Below are positions 14,171 to 18,384 of a stretch of DNA of 18,384 nt, one piece after another. A program made the position numbers and the translations under genes. The notes beneath the pieces were generated by a model that saw only the letters and a list, made by a program, of their open reading frames with translations, was not told the DNA's origin and did not search any database. Each line of letters starts with the position of its first letter. Within the stretch, counting starts at the first letter, position 1. Source of the DNA: CAZPFP01 sp964585895 (GTDB lineage Bacteria > Patescibacteriota > Microgenomatia > PFEM01 > JAHIFH01); the NCBI GenBank assembly GCA_964585895.1, contig CAZPFP010000009.1:1-18384 (forward strand). Reading direction: 5' to 3'.

Positions 14171-14207
14171 CCAAAAACTCTGACTCAAAGCTGTCAGAGT
14201 GTTTTGG
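14171..14207 (+). promoter_or_regulatory. Stable leader hairpin upstream of the Trp-rich protein gene
   Basis: CCAAAA-ACTCTGAC (14171-14184) pairs with GTCAGAGT-G-TTTTGG (14193-14207) around an 8-nt loop: a perfect 8-bp stem extended by six more pairs past a single bulged G at 14201. It lies about 13 nt after the predicted transcription start. On the plus strand only four T follow, inside the stem, so it is a poor terminator. A 5' stabiliser or a regulatory hairpin is more likely. Function is inferred. Confidence 0.6.
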
Positions 14208-14290
14208 GTTGCTCTTGAACATAAGAATACAGGAAACAGGAAAACTCAAAGATGAGGTAGGGTGTGAGGTCGGAAAAAGACTCGAAAGAA

Positions 14291-14297
14291 AAAGGAG
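14291..14297 (+). promoter_or_regulatory. Ribosome-binding site that selects the GTG start
   Basis: AAAGGAG ends ten bases before GTG at 14308 and 22 bases before the next in-frame ATG at 14320. This supports the GTG start. The in-frame ATG at 14140 lies upstream of the predicted transcription start and cannot be used from that promoter. Confidence 0.6.
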
Positions 14298-14307
14298 AAA
14301 GAGTAAA

Positions 14308-15585
14308 GTGAAAAAGAGAATGTGGTGGAGTTTTTTCTTGGCCACAATGCTCATCCTCGGAGTCATCGGTGGGAGCGTGGCCTACGCTTGTGATCCTGAT
14401 GAAGGTTGTGATGGTGACACCTTCATCATCGGCGACGCCTTAGGTTCTGTGAAGTCCTACCTGACGGCAGATAACCTCAAACCCTGGATATACAAGGATG
14501 AAGGCACGAGCGACCCAGTCCACGTCACCGGCTATTTGGAGATTGACGCCTTCGCCTGGGCTTACGCAAACGGCTGGGCCGAAAGTTGGGAAGATTGGCA
14601 GTGGATCTGGTGGCCTCCTACTAACGAATCCACCTCGGCCTATGCCTATGCTGACGCCAATGCCTTCAGCGACTTCTGGTGGTGGGTAGAGGGTGTAAAC
14701 CCAGATAGCAGCACCTTCTACTACGACGAGGGTTACGCCATCAACTATGACTGGGATTCGGACTGGGATTTTGATTCGGACAGCGACTGGTGGTGGTGGT
14801 GGTGCGGCGACGATATTTCGGCTGAGGCTTCCGCTGACGCCTTCGTTTACGCCCCGACCAGCGTCAAGATCCCCATCGACTTCACCCTGGTGCCCAAGAA
14901 GCCCGGTGTCTATACAATCACCGCCTATGGGGACAGTTTTGTTTCGTGGTGGGCTGATGCCGGTTTCTGCACCGAGCTTGGCTGCTTCGGCTACGATGAG
15001 GATGGCGAGATCATCTTCATCTTCGACGAGGCAACCCTCAGGATATTGGCCCGAATCTACCCCGCTGTCCCAACCGGCCGGTTTGATGTAGTCGATGCGC
15101 CAGGGACGGTCATCCAGGCCTACCGTCTTGATAAGGGTGTTTCCCTTCAACCTTGGCTAGGTGGGAATCACACCTATGCGCTGGAGGTAGAAGACAGCAA
15201 CGGCGACGGCCAGTATAGTGTCATTCACCACACCCACGGTGGAACCACAATGATCCTCTGGGCGTATACTGATGCTGGTGGACACAGCGCCTACGCGTCC
15301 TACGATTACTTCGGAAGAGAGAGTGGGTGGCAAAAGACCGTCTGGAAGGATGGAGACAGCTGTTGGATGGGAGAAGGCGGGTACCTTCTTTGTCCCAAGA
15401 TTCCGACCGATCAGCTGATCAATGCCTTCCTGAAGTACGACCCGAACGTCCTGACAAGAGACATCAGGGAAGACTACAGAGAAGCAATGCGGATCGTCTA
15501 CGGTATGCAGCTGGAACTGGAAGAGGGGGAAGTACTTCCCACAGCTGGGTACGAAGCGGCGGTCGTGTCTGCCCTCAACAACTGA
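14308..15585 (+). CDS. Secreted Trp/Asp/Tyr-rich protein of unknown family
   Basis: I do not recognise this 425-residue protein. It starts with KKRM, a hydrophobic core (about 8-24) and A25-Y26-A27 before C28, a classic signal-peptidase I site; AYAC is a poor lipobox. The mature part has 27 Trp counting two in the signal, 17 of them between residues 84 and 165, including WWW (124-126) and WWWWW (161-165, from five TGG repeats at 14788-14802). Alternating small/aromatic runs such as AFAWAYANGW and AYAYADANAF suggest beta strands. Seven Cys remain outside (28, 34, 166, 221, 226, 352, 362). DSNGDGQYS (296-304) resembles a calcium loop. The C-terminal 60 residues look helical. There is no cell-wall anchor or transmembrane tail. 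Codons favour G/C endings: by my reading one Leu codon of roughly 27 is TTA, which is common in neighbouring genes. It has its own promoter and terminator. A surface or carbohydrate-binding role is possible but unproven. Confidence 0.85.
   Translation: MKKRMWWSFFLATMLILGVIGGSVAYACDPDEGCDGDTFIIGDALGSVKSYLTADNLKPWIYKDEGTSDPVHVTGYLEIDAFAWAYANGWAESWEDWQWIWWPPTNESTSAYAYADANAFSDFWWWVEGVNPDSSTFYYDEGYAINYDWDSDWDFDSDSDWWWWWCGDDISAEASADAFVYAPTSVKIPIDFTLVPKKPGVYTITAYGDSFVSWWADAGFCTELGCFGYDEDGEIIFIFDEATLRILARIYPAVPTGRFDVVDAPGTVIQAYRLDKGVSLQPWLGGNHTYALEVEDSNGDGQYSVIHHTHGGTTMILWAYTDAGGHSAYASYDYFGRESGWQKTVWKDGDSCWMGEGGYLLCPKIPTDQLINAFLKYDPNVLTRDIREDYREAMRIVYGMQLELEEGEVLPTAGYEAAVVSALNN
14788..14802 (+). repeat. 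(TGG)5 microsatellite encoding five Trp
   Basis: Five perfect TGG repeats encode W161-W165 of the secreted protein and are followed by TGC (Cys). In-frame trinucleotide repeats can gain or lose units without a frameshift, so the Trp run could vary in length among strains. Confidence 0.9.
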
Positions 15586-15668
15586 ACATCGATCAGATCA
15601 ACCCCAACCGACCAAAAACCTTACATCACCGTTGACAACGAAGTCAACATTCCTGTGTTCTTGCTCTT

Positions 15669-15725
15669 GAAACCCTGGGCGCCAGCTGGCGTTGTCATCT
15701 GACTTTCCAGGGTTTCTTTTTTTTT
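15669..15725 (+). terminator. Branched rho-independent terminator after the Trp-rich protein gene
   Basis: The arms GAAACCCTGG (15669-15678) and CCAGGGTTTC (15707-15716) are exact 10-bp reverse complements, followed by nine T (15717-15725). Between them lies a second perfect hairpin, the palindrome CGCCAGCTGGCG (15680-15691). A small stem GTTGAC/GTCAAC sits further upstream at about 15631-15648. This ends the plus-strand unit; nothing comparable precedes it. Confidence 0.88.
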
Positions 15726-15784
15726 GGGAAAAAAGCACTCAAAAACTAACTTCTGGAGATTAAAGAAGCAATCATAATTCTAAC

Positions 15785-15967
15785 TCAAGACTCTATCCTG
15801 GCATAAAGCCCAAAAGCGGCCATGACCGCGGCTACTAAAAGCCACTGGGTAGAAGCCAAAACCAAGTCTTGGTAAAGAAAGCCCCAGGTGGCCGCCAGAA
15901 CCGAAAGAGCCGAACCAACCATTAAAACCTGAGAAATAGTTTTCCAGTCTTTCTTTTTAATCTTCAT
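15785..15967 (-). CDS. Small two-helix membrane protein
   Basis: This 60-residue protein has a Lys-rich start (KIKKKDWK), one hydrophobic segment at about 13-31 (VLMVGSALSVLAATWGFLY), a short loop QDLVLASTQ and a second hydrophobic segment at about 41-55, ending ARIES. The basic N-terminus suggests both ends face the cytoplasm. No family is recognised. It has a very strong ribosome site (AAGGAGGTG) nine bases before its ATG, and its promoter region is shared with the divergent CapA gene. It stands alone on its strand, with the terminator of the Trp-rich gene facing it. The good ribosome site and clean membrane pattern argue that it is a real gene. Confidence 0.7.
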   Translation of the reverse strand: MKIKKKDWKTISQVLMVGSALSVLAATWGFLYQDLVLASTQWLLVAAVMAAFGLYARIES

Positions 15968-15974
15968 TCTTTCT

Positions 15975-15983
15975 CACCTCCTT
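15975..15983 (-). promoter_or_regulatory. Strong Shine-Dalgarno site of the two-helix membrane protein
   Basis: The minus strand reads AAGGAGGTG, nine bases from GGAGG to the ATG at 15967. It is nearly identical to the site of the DUF5667-type gene at 310-319. Confidence 0.8.
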
Positions 15984-15994
15984 CCTTTAATTTC

Positions 15995-16004
15995 ATTATA
16001 TAAT
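15995..16004. promoter_or_regulatory. Palindromic divergent -10 element ATTATATAAT
   Basis: The 10-bp palindrome offers TATAAT on both strands (plus 15999-16004, minus 16000-15995). On the plus strand only seven bases separate it from the CapA ATG at 16012, so that transcript would start at or next to the AUG. On the minus strand it would drive the 60-residue membrane protein with a leader of about 20 nt that includes its Shine-Dalgarno. No strong -35 is visible on either strand. Confidence 0.5.
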
Positions 16005-16011
16005 ATTTTTA

Positions 16012-16962
16012 ATGAAAGCAAAATTTATCAGCGCTTTGGTTTTAGTCCTTATCTTCCTTGTTCTCATCATCTCCCTCTGGCTCCCTCAAAATGAGGTACC
16101 TCAGAAAGAAAAAGCTTTTCCTCTTTCTCTTTTTGGTCAGTTGCTTGAAAAAAAAGAAGAACCAATTATTCTTATGGCTGTTGGTGATGTGATGCTTGGT
16201 AGAAGTGTCAATGCTAAAATGCGTTCTTTAAACGACTTTACCTATCCCTTCTTAAAAACCGCCTCCTTTCTTAAATCAGCCGACTTGACTTTTATTAATC
16301 TTGAATCACCTTTTTACGATGATTGCCCGACCACTAATGAAGGGATGAAATTCTGTGCCGACCCAAAAGCCATCGAAGGTCTAATTTTTTCTGGGGTTGA
16401 TATCGCCAATCTAGCTAATAATCATATTGGCAATTACGGTTTAGAAGGAATCAACTTTACCAAACAACTTCTCCAGGAAAACTCCATTATTCCTTTGGAA
16501 GAAAATTTAATTATTAAAACCATCAAGGGTACCAAACTGGGTTTTTTGGGCTTTGACTTAACTTCAGGTTACCAGGAAGAAAAAATCCTGGCAGTGGTCA
16601 AAGAAGCCAAACCAAAAGTTGATCTTTTGATTGTTTCTTTTCACTGGGGAATTGAGTATGCCCAAGAACCTACTTCCAGGCAAATTGAATTAGCTCATAG
16701 GATAGTAGAAGCTGGCGCTGATTTAATCCTCGGTCACCACCCTCACGTCATTCAAAAAACCGAGGATTATCTTGAAGGCAAAATCGTTTATTCTTTCGGC
16801 AATTTTATCTTTGACCAACCCTGGTCTGAAGTCACTAAAAAAGGCTTGGTAGGTGTTTTTACTTTTGAGAATAAAAAATTAGTCAAAAGTGAATTTAAAG
16901 AAATCTACATCCAGAATTTCTGTCAGCCAGAACTTATTGAAGGGCTAAATCTTGAAGAGTAA
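16012..16962 (+). CDS. CapA-family (PGA_cap) exported phosphoesterase-like protein
   Basis: The 316-residue protein has an N-terminal membrane anchor (about 5-24) and an external CapA domain with the calcineurin-like metallophosphoesterase fold. Motifs: GDVMLGR (58-64), NLESP, ANNHIGNYG, SFHWGIEY, GHHPHVIQ and SFGNFIFDQ, which carry the expected metal-binding Asp, Asn and His residues. CapA proteins take part in poly-gamma-glutamate capsule synthesis or transport. No capB or capC genes are visible, so a general cell-surface hydrolase role is equally possible. The ATG at 16012 has no ribosome site and lies seven bases after a TATAAT box, so a leaderless mRNA is predicted. Its 3' end overlaps the convergent unknown gene by 29 nt. 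Confidence 0.92.
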   Translation: MKAKFISALVLVLIFLVLIISLWLPQNEVPQKEKAFPLSLFGQLLEKKEEPIILMAVGDVMLGRSVNAKMRSLNDFTYPFLKTASFLKSADLTFINLESPFYDDCPTTNEGMKFCADPKAIEGLIFSGVDIANLANNHIGNYGLEGINFTKQLLQENSIIPLEENLIIKTIKGTKLGFLGFDLTSGYQEEKILAVVKEAKPKVDLLIVSFHWGIEYAQEPTSRQIELAHRIVEAGADLILGHHPHVIQKTEDYLEGKIVYSFGNFIFDQPWSEVTKKGLVGVFTFENKKLVKSEFKEIYIQNFCQPELIEGLNLEE

Positions 16963-17407
16963 AATCCCCAATCTCTACCGGTTCATCCAAAACTACCCCT
17001 TTTTTGGGTAAATTTTCCTCTGATAATTCTTGCCAAATTTCCCTAAACCTTGTTTCCAAAAGACTTTTACCGGATTGAGTAGGATGACCTTTATCAGAAT
17101 AAACAAGAGAAACTATTACACTCTTTTCTCCGATGGCAACCTCATACCGACCCCGATTTCTTTCTCTTTTTAAAGCTTGAAGACTTCTGACTAGTTTTTT
17201 CCATTTTCCCCCAGAGGGAAAATGACGAAACAAAAGACGATCAGTAAGGCCGTCGTAAAAGTAACAAACTTCTCCTTGGATTCCTTTATAAGAAACTTCT
17301 CTAGTAACTGGCCGCCAAAACGCTTCTTTTTCAGAAACGCCTTTCAAAAGCTCCTCAATCTCTTTATATGTACGGGGATCAATGATTCTGCCTATTTCTT
17401 TATTCAT
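16934..17407 (-). CDS. Hypothetical soluble protein, 157 residues
   Basis: I do not recognise the family. The protein has no membrane segment or signal peptide and one Cys. The N-terminal third is helical and charged (DPRTYKEIEELLKGVSEKEAF); the middle alternates short hydrophobic and polar residues (EVCYFYDGLTDRLLFRHFP, KWKKLVRSLQALKRE, VIVSLVYSDKG), suggesting a beta-rich core; the end (about 120-157) is acidic. Codon use resembles the neighbours. The gene follows nifU by 30 nt on the same strand, so it may be co-transcribed with nifS-nifU, but it also has its own extended -10 box at 17427-17435. It overlaps the convergent CapA gene by 29 nt. A part in Fe-S assembly would be guesswork from position only. 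Confidence 0.7.
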   Translation of the reverse strand: MNKEIGRIIDPRTYKEIEELLKGVSEKEAFWRPVTREVSYKGIQGEVCYFYDGLTDRLLFRHFPSGGKWKKLVRSLQALKRERNRGRYEVAIGEKSVIVSLVYSDKGHPTQSGKSLLETRFREIWQELSEENLPKKGVVLDEPVEIGDFTLQDLALQ

Positions 17408-17426
17408 GGTTTTAATCCAAGGGGGA

Positions 17427-17435
17427 ATTATAACA
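17427..17435 (-). promoter_or_regulatory. Extended -10 promoter of the 157-residue protein gene
   Basis: The minus strand reads TGTTATAAT, a perfect extended -10 box in the 30-bp gap after nifU. Predicted transcription start is about 17420, leaving a leader of about 13 nt with no Shine-Dalgarno. Confidence 0.5.
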
Positions 17436-17437
17436 GA

Positions 17438-17845
17438 TTAACTCTGTTTTTGGCGATAATTCCTGATTGCCTTTCTCAAGGCATCCGCCGCCAAAACCGA
17501 ACAATGGATTTTGGCTTGAGGCAAGCCTCCTAATTCTTTCGCAATCGCTTCTCGGGAAATTTTTTCTGCTTCTTTAATTGGTTTACCTTTAACCATGGTC
17601 GTCAACATACTGGAACTGGCTATCGCCGCACCACAACCCAAGGTTTGAAACTTAATCTCTTTAATGTAATCTTTGCCTTTTTTCTTTTCAATTTTCAAAA
17701 AAAGTCGCATCACGTCTCCACAGACAGGATTACCCACGGTTGCCATTCCGTCAGGATTTTTAATTTCTCCCATGTTTTTGGGATGACGAATATGGCTCAT
17801 CACTTTCTTAGAATAAAGGCTGGGATAAAGCTTGGAATCAGTCAT
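17438..17845 (-). CDS. nifU: Fe-S cluster assembly scaffold, NifU N-terminal/IscU type
   Basis: The 135-residue scaffold receives sulfur from the cysteine desulfurase and assembles Fe-S clusters before transfer to apoproteins. The three ligand cysteines are present: C42 in NPVCGD (with the conserved D44), C71 in LGCGAAIASSS, and C115 in KIHCSVLAADAL. The length fits IscU or the N-terminal domain of NifU; the central ferredoxin and C-terminal Nfu domains of full NifU are missing. The ATG at 17845 comes one base after the TAA of the desulfurase gene, with AGGGAA seven bases upstream, so the two are co-translated. I use the symbol nifU because the partner is NifS-like; iscU would be equally fair. 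Confidence 0.93.
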   Translation of the reverse strand: MTDSKLYPSLYSKKVMSHIRHPKNMGEIKNPDGMATVGNPVCGDVMRLFLKIEKKKGKDYIKEIKFQTLGCGAAIASSSMLTTMVKGKPIKEAEKISREAIAKELGGLPQAKIHCSVLAADALRKAIRNYRQKQS

Positions 17846-17846
17846 T

Positions 17847-18384
17847 TTATATTCCCTTCGGGGCCATTTTTCTTAATCTTTTAACGATCCCGGGTAATAT
17901 TTTTACAACATAATCTATCTCTTCCCAAGTAGTAGTTTTGCCCAAAGAAAAACGCAAAGAACCATGGGCTCTTTCAGGCGGGATACCCATGGCCGTTAAG
18001 ACATGACTCGGTTCTAAAGTCCCTGAGGTACAAGCACTGCCTGAAGAAGCGGCAATGCCCTTGTCAGAAAGCATCAAAAGCATCGCCTCGCCCTCAACGC
18101 CGTTAATCACAAAAGAGGCAATATCAGATAGTCTTTTAGTGGGGTGACCGGTCAATCTTGAACCGGGCACTTGAGCCAAAACTCCTTTAATCAATCTGTC
18201 TCTCAGTTTGGTTACTTTTTGAACCGCTGTCTTTCTTTCCTGAGTAGCAATTTCCAATGCCTTTGCCATTCCCACAATTAAAGCTGGCGCCTCAGTGCCT
18301 GGCCAAAGCCCTTTCTCATGATAACCGCCAAAAGTCAAAGGCTCAATCGCTACTCCCCTTTTAAGATAAAGTAGTCCCACTCCT
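17847..18384 (-). CDS. nifS: Cysteine desulfurase (NifS type), C-terminal part; 5' end outside window
   Basis: The last 179 or so codons of a PLP-dependent class V aminotransferase-fold enzyme that takes sulfur from cysteine. The frame is open to the window edge and begins inside the usual KGVGxLYxxRG stretch, so the PLP lysine lies outside. The catalytic loop ASSGSACTSGTLEPSHV carries the persulfide Cys (about 117 residues after the GVGLLY segment) and is closer to NifS (TSGxLEPSH) than to IscS (TSAxLEPSY). RFSLG near the end is conserved. The stretch that usually reads GGGQExGxRxGT is GGYHEKGLWPGT here, with His for Gln and Trp for Arg. The stop is one base from the nifU ATG, forming an Fe-S assembly pair. 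Confidence 0.94.
   Translation of the reverse strand, partial: GVGLLYLKRGVAIEPLTFGGYHEKGLWPGTEAPALIVGMAKALEIATQERKTAVQKVTKLRDRLIKGVLAQVPGSRLTGHPTKRLSDIASFVINGVEGEAMLLMLSDKGIAASSGSACTSGTLEPSHVLTAMGIPPERAHGSLRFSLGKTTTWEEIDYVVKILPGIVKRLRKMAPKGI

Noticed and set aside
14048..14188. A 47-residue N-terminal extension of triosephosphate isomerase
   Set aside because: It has no similarity to the family, crosses the promoter region, and the canonical TIM start MIFVNFKTY has its own GGAAG site.
14140..14307. A longer start (ATG at 14140) for the Trp-rich protein, adding 56 residues
   Set aside because: That ATG lies inside the promoter, before the predicted transcription start. The extra residues show no signal-peptide logic, and a ribosome site precedes the GTG at 14308.
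14440..15150. A 236-residue open frame on the minus strand opposite the Trp-rich gene
   Set aside because: It is a shadow of the high-G+C plus-strand gene, Pro/Gly/Val-rich with no start signal or family features, while the plus-strand frame has a signal peptide, promoter and terminator.
15327..15635. A 102-residue plus-strand frame overlapping the end of the Trp-rich gene
   Set aside because: It is out of frame, composed of Arg/Gln/Ser-rich residues typical of a shifted reading, with no ribosome site.
15741..15768. Possible terminator of the 60-residue membrane protein on the minus strand
   Set aside because: The stem is only 5 bp (CTTCT/AGAAG), with an interrupted T-run; too weak to call.
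1..18384. TGA recoded as Gly or Trp
   Set aside because: TGA ends PBP copy 2 and the Trp-rich gene at sensible places, and no conserved gene here has an internal TGA.

Overview
The window looks like a piece of a small-genome bacterium of the candidate phyla radiation (Patescibacteria), probably a Microgenomates-type lineage. This is inferred from gene content: a DUF5667-type secreted protein, an archaeal-type short triosephosphate isomerase, a shortened phosphoglycerate kinase, a LOG-family protein inside a tightly overlapping glycolysis operon, and very compact spacing. TGA is used as a stop codon (for example at the ends of the second penicillin-binding protein and of the Trp-rich protein), so the TGA=Gly code of Gracilibacteria does not apply. 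I see no rRNA, tRNA, CRISPR array, transposase or phage gene. No gene-free stretch exceeds 300 bases.

Layout. 1-1209 (minus): a three-gene unit of a CPBP membrane protease, a nine-cysteine DUF6485 miniprotein and a DUF5667-type exported protein that runs off the left edge. 1258-5929 (plus): two consecutive bifunctional class A penicillin-binding proteins. 5889-6803 (minus): a membrane-anchored class A beta-lactamase-fold serine hydrolase whose 3' end overlaps the second PBP. 6887-7873 (minus): a PfkB-family sugar or nucleoside kinase. 7982-9262 (plus): an orphan M16 metallopeptidase with an HxxDH zinc motif. 9252-14047 (minus): a six-gene operon in the order tpiA, LOG-family protein, pgk, gap, deoC, fba, every junction overlapping. 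14123-15725 (plus): a self-contained transcription unit with its own promoter, a structured leader, a secreted Trp/Asp/Tyr-rich protein of unknown family and a strong intrinsic terminator; its codon use differs from its neighbours. 15785-15967 (minus): a two-helix membrane miniprotein, divergent from a CapA-type exported phosphoesterase-like protein (16012-16962, plus). 16934-18384 (minus): the C-terminal part of a NifS-type cysteine desulfurase, a NifU/IscU scaffold and an unrecognised soluble protein.

How they fit together. The central operon covers aldol cleavage of fructose-1,6-bisphosphate through 3-phosphoglycerate, and DeoC feeds deoxyribose-5-phosphate carbon in as glyceraldehyde-3-phosphate. 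The PBPs and the serine hydrolase form a peptidoglycan synthesis and remodelling group. NifS-NifU form an Fe-S cluster assembly unit.

Two patterns stand out. First, several genes that open a transcription unit have a -10 box (often the extended form TGnTATAAT) so close to the ATG that the mRNA would be leaderless or nearly so and lacks a Shine-Dalgarno sequence, whereas most genes inside operons have clear GGAG-type sites. Second, the Trp-rich exported protein, with 27 Trp in 425 residues and a run of five, is the best candidate for something undescribed.
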